DNA of 64,000 nucleotides from Metallosphaera hakonensis JCM 8857 = DSM 7519 (GTDB lineage: Archaea; Thermoproteota; Thermoprotei_A; Sulfolobales; Sulfolobaceae): assembly GCF_003201675.2 (NCBI RefSeq), contig NZ_CP029287.2:1302001-1366000 (forward strand). Direction: 5' to 3'. Under the pieces are notes generated by a model that saw nothing but the letters and a program-made list of their open reading frames with translations, searched no databases and had not been told where the DNA came from. The position numbers were made by a program, and so were the translations under genes. The number at the start of each line of letters is the position of its first letter. The stretch's first letter is position 1. Positions 1 through 8,619 of this stretch are shown here, in pieces.

Positions 1-162
1 CGCCTCTTACACATCTATACGGGAAAGCCTCGTAATTAGCATCTATCGGAAAACTCTCTTCAAGGGAGTAATATTCCGATAAACAGTAGTATGAATCTCC
101 TCAAGGCAACAGTCCTGGAGTATAAAGCATTAGTCTCAGGGATTCGTAGTATGATTACAAGA

Positions 163-567
163 CTATGGAAAATTGGAGCAAACATCTCCTTTTTTAGTAT
201 AATCTAAAATTCTATCTCTGACTTCATCTATAAAATTTAGACCATCATACCTCTTTCTTATGTTTCCCAAAGAGAACAACACTATGTTATCTCGCTTTAT
301 GCACTCAGGATAGTATCCGTTATATTCCATGGTAGGCGAGAAAAGAACAATTATCATAGAAACAGGAAAATTTGAAAGCTTGTTAGTCAACTTCTCCATT
401 ATGAATGATGCGTTAAATGCGTTCTTGCTCCAATTATATGCGAATAAACTGATATGGATTATTTCAGTCATGGTGATAGTACTAATACCGGTAGACTCAA
501 GCTCTTCTTTTATTTGCTCCAGTATTAATCTATCTATCCTGTTAGCGCTCACAATGAGTGATTCCAC
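163..567 (-). CDS. Orphan hypothetical protein, 134 aa
   Basis: I do not recognise this family. The frame opens with GTG at 567 and runs 134 codons. It has no obvious transmembrane segment. Helical, charged stretches (about residues 10-30 and 110-130) flank a hydrophobic strand-like segment near residues 68-78 (VSMIIVLFS), which could be the core of a small alpha/beta fold. A strong nested inverted repeat lies directly upstream (571-639), between it and tRNA-Phe, so the gene sits in an accessory setting. It may be a remnant of an integrated element. Start and reality are both uncertain. Confidence 0.4.
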   Translation of the reverse strand: MESLIVSANRIDRLILEQIKEELESTGISTITMTEIIHISLFAYNWSKNAFNASFIMEKLTNKLSNFPVSMIIVLFSPTMEYNGYYPECIKRDNIVLFSLGNIRKRYDGLNFIDEVRDRILDYTKKGDVCSNFP

Positions 568-570
568 TGT

Positions 571-639
571 AGGGGTCCCTGGAGACCCTAATTCACAGAC
601 ACCCTAATAAGGGTACTCCTAGGGTGTCGCCGGACCCCT
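571..639. repeat. Nested perfect inverted repeats beside tRNA-Phe
   Basis: Outer arms AGGGGTCC (571-578) and GGACCCCT (632-639) are exact reverse complements. Inner arms GACACCCT (598-605) and AGGGTGTC (621-628) are also exact. A third small palindrome, ACCCT-AATA-AGGGT, overlaps the inner left arm, so alternative folds compete. The block lies just 5' of the GTG start at 567 and about 50 bp before tRNA-Phe. It could be an operator, a structured RNA leader or a transposon end. Only the symmetry is certain. Confidence 0.7.
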
Positions 640-692
640 CAAAATCTCTGGGACAAAAGTTTTAAGTTTAGGCATTGCAATGTTTGTTACGT

Positions 693-778
693 GCCGCCGT
701 AGCTCAGCCCGGGAGAGCACCCGGCTGAAGACTTCCACAGAAACCGGGTTGTCCGGGGTTCAAGTCCCCGCGGCGGCA
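693..778 (+). tRNA. tRNA-Phe (GAA) with 12-nt intron
   Basis: The acceptor GCCGCCG pairs with CGGCGGC and is followed by discriminator A. The D stem is GCTC/GAGC and the T arm is intact. The anticodon stem CCCGG/CCGGG encloses a 19-nt loop. Removing 12 nt after position 37 leaves CU-GAA-G-A, a Phe anticodon followed by G37, the wyosine precursor. Mature length would be 74 nt. A box A-like TTTTAAGTTTA lies about 30 bp upstream. Confidence 0.93.
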
Positions 779-1374
779 TATACTACATGATAATTAGGGG
801 AAAGTGGGAGAAATTCACGTCATTGTCTAGAGATTGTTTGTGAACGTTCACGGAAGAAAACGGAGACGAATATGTTGCGTTTACATGTCTAACACTTTTA
901 TCAGAAAAATTAAGCGTAATAATTCTAAAGTATCCCAAGGACTCATCTTCAGAACGATCGAGATAGCTAAAAACCACTAATATGAGGTGTATCAAGGGGA
1001 AGGGATAGGTAAACGGGAATTGCGTCAGGTAGATAGGCTCTGATAGTCTCAGGCAATCGAAGGTAAGGAGAACATATACGGGCTTAGTGATTAAGGTAAG
1101 CTTTCTTGTGTTGTATTAATAATCAGAAGAAATAAAGTAGAGAGGAGTTTCAGAGGCTGAAAGGTTCAGGGAACAGAGCACACCTAGCTCTTTGCTCCAT
1201 TGATGTAGGTAAGTTTGACGTAAAGCTTTTTGATCTCCCTCTGAAATTGATAGTATACCAACTCTTCTTGAGGGATCAAGAGTTACGTGAAAATGGGAGA
1301 TCTGTTTGAAGATACGGGCTTGGCCCAGGTTATCTCTTATCTTCAATCGTCTAAGCTCGAGAATACACTTGTTT
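779..1374. other. Accessory gap without a confident gene
   Basis: About 600 bp lie between tRNA-Phe and the first IS copy. Two short minus-strand frames (783-995, 70 aa; 1116-1346, 76 aa) are open, but neither has a recognisable domain or convincing ribosome binding site. The 1116-1346 product (ending near SASETPLYFISSDY) is the better candidate for a degraded gene. The right edge carries CTTGTTT (1368-1374), the left copy of the IS target duplication. Confidence 0.5.
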
Positions 1375-2628
1375 GGGCGGCTCAGGAGTCCATTGCGATT
1401 TCAATTTATTTCTATAGAATTAGATAGTAGAAATTGATTCTACATTTTCGGTAACACTAATAGGGGACGAGCATGAGGTAATATCATGGAACTATCAACT
1501 GTGAACCAGGTAACCCTCTACGGGGTCCGGATTATGGAGCTCGTAGAGGGACCTGGGAAGATATCCCTCACGCTCGTCCCCAAGATATTACCCGATGACG
1601 CCTTATTAAACAAACCGGCCCAGGAGATCGAGAGGATGGCCTTGGAGGAAGCTGAGAGGATTAGTCCCAACTACCAGAGAGGTAAGGATGTAAAGAGGAA
1701 GGGTTACGCGAGCTACAGGTTCCTGAAGGGGTTCAAGATCGTGATGGACGAGAGGGAGACGAAGTACGAGTTGGAGTGGATATCGGTGAAGCTGCCGGTG
1801 CTTTACGGGAAAGAGGGGAGGGTGAGGACCCAGGTCGAGGAGACTCTGTTAAGGGAGGAGAGGAAGGTCTTCGCGTCCCTAATGTTGGTCTACTCAGTGA
1901 AGGGAGGTAAGTTGAACGCCAAGCTCTGGATGCCCGAGATTGAAACGGGCAACGACTTCAAGTACGTTATAGTTGACGGGAAGTACGTGAAGCTCAAGGG
2001 ACGAAAGGCGGTCCTCCTCGTGGCTATGGGCGTGACACGGGAGGGAAAGAGGGCGGTCCTCGAGGTCATCATAAGCGAGGCTGAGGACACCATCTATTGG
2101 AGTCTCCTGGTCAGGGTCTGGAAGAAGACCAGCTTCGTCCTGGTGGTAGCTGACGGGATCAAGGCCTTGGACAGGGCGATCTCCCTAGCTGAACTTCACG
2201 TGGGGAGGCAGGGCTGCCTGGTCCACCTCAAGCGTCGCGCGACCAAGGAGGAAAGGGAGGCTTTAGACGCGATCACCTCGTCGAGCTCGGCAAGATCAAG
2301 CCCGAGACCAACCCGACTCTTCTAAGCTACCTCATCGCCGACAAGAAGCTCTGGAAGTGGCTTAAGTCCAACAACCTGGTCGAGTCCTTCAACTCCCTCC
2401 TGGAGAGGAGGAGGTTCTGGTTGTTTCACTCTCCCTGGAGGATACTACAGCTCGCGCGGGCCATAGCGCTCTACTACAACCTATTCACCTGTTTTCTCAT
2501 CACTGTAATAATATTACAGCCTTCTTCATTCCTCTCACTTTATCCGAAATATACCCAATAATTTGTACATTGGATAAGCCTAATTCAGAGCTAGAAAATA
2601 CAATTCGCAATGGACTCCTGAGCCGCCC
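1375..2628 (+). mobile_element. Mutator-like IS, copy 1 (1254 bp, complete ends)
   Basis: The ends are imperfect terminal inverted repeats: left GGGCGGCTCAGGAGTCCATT and right, read inward, the same 20 bases followed by GCGAATTG. A 7-bp direct repeat CTTGTTT flanks the element (1368-1374 and 2629-2635). The same element recurs at 50880-53458 and, truncated, at 62185-62871. Codon use is clearly more GC-rich than in the host genes, which points to import. Its transposase is frameshifted, so this copy is not autonomous. The right end lies only about 25 bp from the stop of the carotenoid-cluster glycosyltransferase. Confidence 0.92.
1486..2561 (+). pseudogene. Transposase of IS copy 1, frameshifted
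   Basis: This is a DDE transposase of the mutator/IS256-like superfamily. Catalytic positions by motif are Asp in VIVDGKYVKL (about residue 165), Asp in VVADGIKAL (about 219) and Glu in NNLVESFNSL, followed by the typical CLVHLKR segment. ATG at 1486 follows a good Shine-Dalgarno (GAGGTAAT). Compared with copy 2, 4 bp (AGCC) are missing near 2283. The frame therefore goes out of register and stops at 2325, before the catalytic Glu. Homology continues out of frame to 2561. Two nearby in-frame 3-bp differences also exist. The protein is inactive unless frameshifting occurs. Confidence 0.88.
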
Positions 2629-2653
2629 CTTGTTTATTTTTCATTGTTCAAAA

Positions 2654-3529
2654 TTATCCCCACAAGAGCCAATTAAGATAAATCTCGTTCACATAAGATC
2701 TGTAAAACCTAAATTTACCAAAGCCTAAGCTCGCACCTCTATCTTCGTTTATCCTAAAGTCTATTATCTCCATGTCATTTCTCATTTTCATTGAAAAGTA
2801 AACGTCCTCATAACCGTTTATAAAGGTCTCATCTAAGATCTTTTCATTTATTATGTTTCTGTTTAGTATCATAAAGCTCCCTCCGTTTATGAAAGAATCA
2901 ACTATCTTTCCTCCAATCCTTTTAAACGGGCCGATCATAGAATCTATCAGAACCATTGTCTTTATTCCTAGTTTTTCTCCATATTTTACCGTCAGATATC
3001 CATAAACTTCAGCTGGAGGTAACCTAAATGTTTTGCCTATGAGACTCATCGCCTTTATGAATTCTAGTTTGTCTACGCTCATCAGGGAGACAGCATAGGA
3101 ATGATATTTAGAGGGCTTAGCTAAAACTAGGCCCTTAGTCGCCGTAGACAATTGGTCTCTCAATGTGGACATGTCATCAATTTTATGAACGTCGTCATTT
3201 GAGACAACTACCCATTTTGGAGAAAAGTTTAACGCATATTTCACTCCTGCATTTACACTCCTAGCGTAATTGAAAAGACTTCCCTTACTCTCTACTAATA
3301 TTATTTTTGATCCACGAAAAACTTCAGAACTTTCTCTGGCTTTGCTTCCGTTCACGTCTGCGGTGGGAATTACGACGACGATTTCTTCATCGCCATTGAT
3401 TTCAAAGATGGAGATATCCGCAGTAAGCCTATTCCTCATCCATGAAATGATCGATTCCCTGTTAAAATCGGAATAAATTTGTTCAATCTTCTTCACATCG
3501 TCACTGGTAAATAAATTCTCTATATCCAT
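2654..3529 (-). CDS. GT2-like glycosyltransferase in the carotenoid cluster
   Basis: This is a 291-aa cytosolic-looking protein resembling family 2 glycosyltransferases. It has a hydrophobic beta strand then NDD at 111-113 (the sugar-nucleotide/metal-binding DxD-type site), NGGSFMILNR near 215-224 and GYED at 239-242 (candidate catalytic acidic pair). It is the last gene of the minus-strand crt group and overlaps crtY by 10 bp, so translation is probably coupled. Sulfolobus species are known to make zeaxanthin rhamnosides. I infer from context that this enzyme glycosylates zeaxanthin. No sequence feature fixes the acceptor, so a surface-glycan role remains possible. Confidence 0.72.
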   Translation of the reverse strand: MDIENLFTSDDVKKIEQIYSDFNRESIISWMRNRLTADISIFEINGDEEIVVVIPTADVNGSKARESSEVFRGSKIILVESKGSLFNYARSVNAGVKYALNFSPKWVVVSNDDVHKIDDMSTLRDQLSTATKGLVLAKPSKYHSYAVSLMSVDKLEFIKAMSLIGKTFRLPPAEVYGYLTVKYGEKLGIKTMVLIDSMIGPFKRIGGKIVDSFINGGSFMILNRNIINEKILDETFINGYEDVYFSMKMRNDMEIIDFRINEDRGASLGFGKFRFYRSYVNEIYLNWLLWG

Positions 3530-4212
3530 ATCCTCATTCCTCTCCTATAGAAGAGCGTGTAAATATTCATCATGGAAAAGGAATATATGAAGTCCTCTAT
3601 GGGTATTGTGAAGACCCTAATATTTAGAATTGAATTATGACCATAAATAACAACTGGTAACGAGGTTAGAAAATAGTCAAATATTAAGAAAGGAATGTAA
3701 GTCAACAACAAGAAAACCCAATAATTTCGGGACGTAAAGAGGTCCTTATCAAAAAGCTCCACCAAAAATATTGAAAGAGACGCATAAATCAAATCTATAA
3801 AAGTGTAGGAGTGATCCGATGCAAAGAACCCGAGAATTAGTAGAACTAATGCAAAAATTCCCATGTTCCTCTGACTGAAGGAACTGAGAGTATGGTCTTT
3901 CATTTTTGATTGAACGAAGTCATATATTAAGAGTGTTGCAAAGGGTGTAACTACAAAGAACAAAACCTCCTCAATAGGCAAGTCAATCACATATATTCCC
4001 AATACCCACTTAGGATTAAAGCTCCAGGAACGTATCCCAGTTGCCAAGAAATCCCATATCAGGAAGATGGGAGCAGTGATAATAATTGAGAGAAGAAGGG
4101 CCTTGTAATGCCTCTTGACGTGAAATAATAATGATATCAGTAAAGTGGGGAAGAATATCATACTGTCTATTTCAAGGTAGGCTAAATGTGGTAAGAAGAA
4201 ACGAATCTCCAA
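3520..4212 (-). CDS. crtY: Lycopene beta-cyclase, fused CrtYcd type
   Basis: This is a 230-aa integral membrane protein with about six to seven hydrophobic segments. It carries two copies of the cyclase half-domain motif: PIEE at 79-82 and PIED at 204-207. The family corresponds to fused CrtYc plus CrtYd subunits, the form known from archaea. It closes both ends of lycopene to give beta-carotene, using the CrtI product as substrate. The ATG at 4212 keeps the first helix complete and overlaps the end of crtB by 31 bp, so the genes form one transcription unit. Confidence 0.9.
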   Translation of the reverse strand: MEIRFFLPHLAYLEIDSMIFFPTLLISLLFHVKRHYKALLLSIIITAPIFLIWDFLATGIRSWSFNPKWVLGIYVIDLPIEEVLFFVVTPFATLLIYDFVQSKMKDHTLSSFSQRNMGIFALVLLILGFFASDHSYTFIDLIYASLSIFLVELFDKDLFTSRNYWVFLLLTYIPFLIFDYFLTSLPVVIYGHNSILNIRVFTIPIEDFIYSFSMMNIYTLFYRRGMRIWI

Positions 4213-5024
4213 AGAGCCTCACTTACCAAATTATACATCCCGTTAGCTACTACGTTTCTAACTTTAGGCTTTACCTTAAGCCTATTCAAAATACAGGGAT
4301 CATTATGTATTTTATTAGCAGTCCACTTATACATGTCTGCTGCAGTTTTAATGGCGACCAAGTATCTGACTGGTATGTATCTATAACCCCTTTCGGCCTC
4401 CTCTTGAAAATCAAAGTATCTTTTTAATTGAAACCTTATAAATTCCCTGAAGTTATCCGTACATTCCCCCAATGAACTGACAGAGAACTCCTCCATTTCA
4501 TCCAACGGTAAATATTGTCTTCCCATCTGCGTGTCTTCCTTGACATCCCTTATAAAATTCAAATATTGCATTGCCCTTCCCAGCGACCTTGCATAATAAG
4601 AGGATTCCTCTTTTAGCCTTAATAATTTCATCATCATAAGACCTACCACTTCCGCTGAGCCATACATATACTTCAAAGTTTCATGAATGTTATAGTAAAT
4701 CTTCTTCTTAAGATCACTCTCCATGGCATTTAAAAACGCTTCAACCCACTCTTCTTTGAAACCCTTTCTATTCATTAATTCTACAAAATTGGAAAGAACT
4801 ATATTGCCGCTCTGCTCTCCATTTAACTCTGCGTAATATTTCTCCTTTAGTTCATAAAATTCCTTCTCTTTTTGAGGAATTGAATCGACTAAGTCATCAA
4901 AAACCCTTACAAAAGCATATAACTTAGTCACATCATTTCTGACTTCCCTTGGGAAAAATAGGCTACTATTGTAATAAGTTACGCTAGCGTTCTTGAAAAT
5001 CATCTTTAGATAATTCTCCATCAA
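4182..5024 (-). CDS. crtB: Phytoene synthase
   Basis: This 280-aa squalene/phytoene synthase-family enzyme condenses two geranylgeranyl diphosphates to phytoene, the first committed carotenoid step. Both Asp-rich Mg-binding motifs are present: DDLVD at 43-47 and RDVKED at 159-164. YGSAEVVG at 121-128 and the YLPLDE segment also match the family. Length is normal. It is the first gene of the minus-strand crt unit and is divergent from crtZ across a 120-bp promoter region. Confidence 0.95.
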   Translation of the reverse strand: MMENYLKMIFKNASVTYYNSSLFFPREVRNDVTKLYAFVRVFDDLVDSIPQKEKEFYELKEKYYAELNGEQSGNIVLSNFVELMNRKGFKEEWVEAFLNAMESDLKKKIYYNIHETLKYMYGSAEVVGLMMMKLLRLKEESSYYARSLGRAMQYLNFIRDVKEDTQMGRQYLPLDEMEEFSVSSLGECTDNFREFIRFQLKRYFDFQEEAERGYRYIPVRYLVAIKTAADMYKWTANKIHNDPCILNRLKVKPKVRNVVANGMYNLVSEALWRFVSSYHI

Positions 5025-5114
5025 GGCCGTTAATGGACTTTAATCAAAAATAATAATGTACAGAATCTTTTAATTAGTTGATATAGGTCAAGATTAGGAT
5101 ACAACTAACAAACA

Positions 5115-5122
5115 TTTATATG
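5115..5122 (+). promoter_or_regulatory. TATA box of crtZ-crtI
   Basis: TTTATATG is centred about 27 bp upstream of the crtZ ATG at 5145, the spacing expected for an archaeal leaderless transcript. The divergent crtB gene has an AATTAAAAG-like element near 5068-5076 on the other strand. The 120-bp gap therefore probably holds two back-to-back promoters driving all carotenoid genes. Confidence 0.6.
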
Positions 5123-5144
5123 TACTCTTAATTTCACTTACTAT

Positions 5145-5603
5145 ATGATGTTAATATTTGAATTAACTGCTATAGGAATTGCAGCGTTCTTTGGGATGGA
5201 ATTCTTAGCTAGATTCGTGCACAAATATGTAATGCATGGAATACTGTGGGTAATCCATGAGGATCATCATAGAAAAGAACAAAGAGAGATAGAGAAAAAT
5301 GATGCCTTTGGACTCATTTTTGCTGGCATATCCATTTATCTCATAATGAACTGGTTAATATACAAAGATCCGTTTGCGCTCGCAATAGCTCTGGGTATGA
5401 CCGCTTACGGTGTAGCCTATTTTTTTGTTCATGATATGATTATTCATAACAGACATTTACATCTCCGATCTTGGGGATTGAAACATAGACTCTTTAGAGA
5501 ATTGATATTAGTTCACGAAGTCCATCATGAAGAAGGAAGGGGTAATTGGGGATTTTTGCTAGTTATAAAAGGAATCGACAAAATCCCCAACGAGCTAAAG
5601 TGA
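5145..5603 (+). CDS. crtZ: Beta-carotene hydroxylase
   Basis: This is a 152-aa membrane-bound non-heme di-iron hydroxylase that adds 3-hydroxyls to both rings of beta-carotene to give zeaxanthin. The His clusters are all visible: HKYVMH (26-31), HEDHH (38-42), HDMIIH with further His to residue 106, and HEVHH (124-128). Hydrophobic segments surround them. Tandem ATGs occur at 5145 and 5148. The first fits the leaderless promoter. crtI follows 32 bp downstream. Confidence 0.94.
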   Translation: MMLIFELTAIGIAAFFGMEFLARFVHKYVMHGILWVIHEDHHRKEQREIEKNDAFGLIFAGISIYLIMNWLIYKDPFALAIALGMTAYGVAYFFVHDMIIHNRHLHLRSWGLKHRLFRELILVHEVHHEEGRGNWGFLLVIKGIDKIPNELK

Positions 5604-5635
5604 ATAGTAAAATGAAATAGGGACGAGGAGAAAAA

Positions 5636-7012
5636 ATGAAAGTAATTATTGTGGGCGCGGGAATAGGAGGTCTAAGCACTGCACTGCTTTTGAAAAAGAA
5701 GGGATTCGAAGTAACAGTGTTAGAAAAACTTGACAAACCAGGTGGGAGAGCTAGGGGATTTTCTATCGATGGATTTTCCTTTGATATGGGACCGTCTTGG
5801 TACTTAATGCCAGAAATATTCGATAAATTCTATCACGAGGTCGGAGAAGAACCCCCTGAGATAGTTGAGGTGGATCCTTTGTTCTCACTATATGTGGACC
5901 ATAAATCTGAGGATTTCACAAAAGAGCATCCAGGATTTGAGAAATACCTTGAAGATACCGAATTCATGTACTCTTTAGCATTGAGTAAATTTTTATTTAA
6001 AGAGATGAGAATAACTGACTTCCTCGACAGGGATATTATTACTAATCTCCGAAGATTCCCGATTTTTTCTAGTTTAGATAGTTTTAATAAAAAATATTTT
6101 CCCAACAACGATTTCATACAGAAGGCCCTAGGGTTCTCTGCAGTGTTTTTGGGTGGCTCTCCGTTTAATACTCCTGCAGTTTATGCAATGGTCAATTACG
6201 CTATTTACGGTAAAGGAGTATATTATCCTAAAGGAGGCTTCTCTGGCTTAGTTTCAAAATTGGTCAATGCATGCGAGAGGGCAGGAGTAGAATTCAAGTT
6301 CAATTATAACGTTGATAAAGTAGTTATAGAAAATAAAAAAGTAACATCGGTCAGATCTGGAAATAGAGTAGAGACGGGAGATATTTTCGTGTTTAATATG
6401 GATTATCATTATGCCGATACTCTATTGCCTGTAGATATTAGGCAGGATTGGAGCAGAAGAAAATTGGCCCCCTCCGCAATCTTAGCTTATCTTGGAGTTG
6501 AAGGGGAAATATATGCCAGTCATCACTCTGTGTTCGTTAGAGGCGATTGGAAATTACATTTCGACTCAATAGACGATGGTGTTCCTCCGGATCCCAATAA
6601 CATGTCGTATTACGTGAGTTATAGAAAGGCTACAGATAAAAGTCTAAAAGGAGATGATCTAGTGTTCTTGATACCCGTAGCTCCAAATTTGGAGAGCTTT
6701 GATTACAAAATTTATGTGAACAAAGTAATAGAAGATTTTAAAGCGAAGACTAAAAGCAAATTTGAAATTAAATTTGAAAGGATTTATTCTCCAAATGACT
6801 TCGAGTTTGACTACAATGCGTATAAAGGCACCGCTTTCGGGCTTTCTCACACCCTAGCACAAACTGGGCCCTTCAGACTACCGATGAAGAATAAATGGTT
6901 AGACAATTTATTCTATGTTGGCCAATATACTCAGCCTGGTATTGGGGTGCCAATGGTTACCATATCATCTTTAATATTAAGCCAAAGAATAATAAATTCT
7001 ACAATACGTTAA
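5636..7012 (+). CDS. crtI: Phytoene desaturase
   Basis: This 458-aa FAD-dependent desaturase/isomerase converts phytoene to lycopene. The N-terminal dinucleotide fold VIIVGAGIGGLS (3-14), the following acidic residue in VLEKLDKPGGRA, and the C-terminal signature with NLFYVGQYTQPGIGVPM (near 424-440) identify the CrtI family. The GAGGAG sequence just before the ATG is a good ribosome binding site. It is cotranscribed with crtZ and converges on archease. Confidence 0.94.
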   Translation: MKVIIVGAGIGGLSTALLLKKKGFEVTVLEKLDKPGGRARGFSIDGFSFDMGPSWYLMPEIFDKFYHEVGEEPPEIVEVDPLFSLYVDHKSEDFTKEHPGFEKYLEDTEFMYSLALSKFLFKEMRITDFLDRDIITNLRRFPIFSSLDSFNKKYFPNNDFIQKALGFSAVFLGGSPFNTPAVYAMVNYAIYGKGVYYPKGGFSGLVSKLVNACERAGVEFKFNYNVDKVVIENKKVTSVRSGNRVETGDIFVFNMDYHYADTLLPVDIRQDWSRRKLAPSAILAYLGVEGEIYASHHSVFVRGDWKLHFDSIDDGVPPDPNNMSYYVSYRKATDKSLKGDDLVFLIPVAPNLESFDYKIYVNKVIEDFKAKTKSKFEIKFERIYSPNDFEFDYNAYKGTAFGLSHTLAQTGPFRLPMKNKWLDNLFYVGQYTQPGIGVPMVTISSLILSQRIINSTIR

Positions 7013-7170
7013 TTAATAGGTGCTTTATATAGAGAATTCAGGACAATTTTACAATTTCTATCAACACGTACAATAAAGATCTATCAATGCCCGCGGCCTC
7101 ACCAGCGGTTCAATAGAGTTCTGCATATATCTCCCGCAATAACACGCTTAGTTTCTAATTCGTTCTTCAA

Positions 7171-7581
7171 TCAGATATCAACAACGAATTTAATTTCGAA
7201 CTTCCCGTCGTATTTACGAATTTCCATCTCATGGTATGTCATCGCTTTGACTACTGTTCTCCTTTCATGCCTAGACTCATCAAATCTCTCTCCGAAAGCC
7301 TTGCCCTTTAGCTTAAGATCATTAATAGCGACCTTAAACCTGCTGAATAAAAGCAATTCTGTATCGTAATAGAATAGAAGCGCTTCTATCCATCTATACA
7401 TTAAATTCTCAAGATCATATCCCTCAACTTCTATATCCACGGTTGTTTTTTCCTGAACCTTTGATGTATCAGTAATTACTTCAAACACTGCTAGAGCAGA
7501 ATTTTCGAATGCCTCCTCTAAACTATCTCCCCACGCTCTAATACCTATATCAGCGGTGTGCTCGAAGAATTCAAACTTCAT
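7171..7581 (-). CDS. Archease
   Basis: This is a 136-aa archease (MTH1598/TM1083 family). It is the cofactor that activates the RNA ligase RtcB in tRNA exon joining and RNA repair by promoting guanylylation of the ligase. HTADIG at 8-13 supplies the conserved N-terminal Asp (D11), and the protein ends in VVDI with the conserved C-terminal acidic residue. Length is typical. This genome has many intron-bearing tRNAs, so a splicing-ligation cofactor is expected. RtcB itself is not in the window. Confidence 0.94.
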   Translation of the reverse strand: MKFEFFEHTADIGIRAWGDSLEEAFENSALAVFEVITDTSKVQEKTTVDIEVEGYDLENLMYRWIEALLFYYDTELLLFSRFKVAINDLKLKGKAFGERFDESRHERRTVVKAMTYHEMEIRKYDGKFEIKFVVDI

Positions 7582-7623
7582 AACAACTTTATATCCTGAA
7601 ACGCTTTAACGTTATAGATCAAA

Positions 7624-7710
7624 ATGGGTGGAAGACAGAAGACCACAATCTTCATGAATAAAGAGGTTAAGAAGGAGAAGAAGCAATCTAATCAACAAAC
7701 ACAGAAGTAA
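7624..7710 (+). CDS. Possible 28-aa basic miniprotein
   Basis: A short frame starts MGGRQKTTIFMNKEV and is very rich in Lys, Gln and Asn. A TATA-like TTTATAT (7587-7593) lies about 34 bp upstream of the ATG, correct for a leaderless gene. It is divergent from archease, and its 3' end overlaps the 3' end of cedA2 on the other strand by 23 bp. No family is recognised. Conservation in other Sulfolobales would be needed to accept it. Confidence 0.35.
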   Translation: MGGRQKTTIFMNKEVKKEKKQSNQQTQK

Positions 7711-7840
7711 TCTTTGGAATAAGTAATATTAGAACTGCTAAGACGATGGAAATAATGCTCAATTCAATATTTTTTGCTTCTACAAGGGTAATAATTGAGG
7801 TATATAGCATGAGTATGACCAATACAATTCTCGCTTTCAT
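7688..7840 (-). CDS. cedA2: CedA2, small two-helix subunit of the Ced DNA importer
   Basis: This 50-aa protein begins MKARIVLVILMLYTS. It has two hydrophobic segments (about residues 4-20 and 27-42) joined by a short polar loop. Sequence identity alone would not name it. Its size, topology and place directly downstream of cedA (5-nt gap) match the cedA1-cedA-cedA2 arrangement described for the Sulfolobales crenarchaeal DNA-exchange (Ced) system. CedA proteins form the membrane channel that takes up DNA from UV-aggregated partner cells. CedB, the ATPase, is not in the window. Confidence 0.75.
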   Translation of the reverse strand: MKARIVLVILMLYTSIITLVEAKNIELSIISIVLAVLILLIPKITSVFVD

Positions 7841-7845
7841 GGTTA

Positions 7846-8610
7846 TCACAAGAAGTCTAGGGGTATGGGGAGCCTCGAGTATGTACCAGATATCGCTGAA
7901 CCAAGCCCTAATGATATAGATGAGAGAATGCCCAAATAAACCACTGGCATTAATACCGCCCCCTCAAGATATTCAGGAATTGCCTGAGTGATGAGAAGAG
8001 AGATGGAATCGTTAGATGAAAATAAAACGTTTAGTACATCAACTCCAAACATATTTAGGAATGACGGTAGAAGAGGTAGACCAATATAGAATACTATTGC
8101 GAAACCTATTAACGAACCTCCTATTGATCTGCCAATTCTAAAGGGTAGAGACATGAAGAGGATTCCTAGTATTATTATCAGACCTACATTATTATAAATT
8201 AGTTGAGATATGACTATAAGAGTCCCAGTCACACTTGCGAATGCTGATACTATAGATAAAAATAGTGTAACCGGACCCGCCAATGGGTTTAAGTAGGGAA
8301 TGGATGAAACCCCCAAATAGATAGATCTGATATTAACATAAACTTGCAATTCCGCCGCTAAAACACTGTAGAGCCATGTAATGTAATAACTCCAATTGGC
8401 TCCTAACATATTACCTATTTCTAAAGTAATTGATAGAAATACCTCGTAAAGATTAACGAGAATCGAGGAATATAAACCGTCTGCGATTAATCTAGGACCC
8501 CATTTCTTCAAACCATATAATGGGATAGGTAAAGCCATCACTAATGCCCCTATAAAGTAAGTCAGGGCAGCAAGATCTTGAGCTATAGCTAAAAACTCAA
8601 AAATATTCAT
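7846..8610 (-). CDS. cedA: CedA, polytopic channel protein of Ced DNA import
   Basis: This is a 254-aa integral membrane protein with about six or seven transmembrane segments and almost no soluble part. It is recognised as CedA from its length, topology and flanking two-helix partners. In Sulfolobus, CedA is needed for import of DNA during Ups-pilus-mediated cell aggregation after DNA damage. I prefer the ATG at 8610 over the GTG at 8619, because AGGTGAT (8621-8615) sits 4 nt before that ATG and overlaps the cedA1 stop. The GC content resembles host genes. Confidence 0.85.
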   Translation of the reverse strand: MNIFEFLAIAQDLAALTYFIGALVMALPIPLYGLKKWGPRLIADGLYSSILVNLYEVFLSITLEIGNMLGANWSYYITWLYSVLAAELQVYVNIRSIYLGVSSIPYLNPLAGPVTLFLSIVSAFASVTGTLIVISQLIYNNVGLIIILGILFMSLPFRIGRSIGGSLIGFAIVFYIGLPLLPSFLNMFGVDVLNVLFSSNDSISLLITQAIPEYLEGAVLMPVVYLGILSSISLGLGSAISGTYSRLPIPLDFL

Positions 8611-8619
8611 CAATATCAC

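Noticed and set aside
1-162. Partial gene running in from the left edge
   Set aside because: No frame without stops and no recognisable residues; nothing can be supported.
1890-2093. 67-aa minus-strand frame inside IS copy 1
   Set aside because: It is antisense to the transposase and recurs only because of the GC-rich codon pattern; no ribosome binding site or domain.
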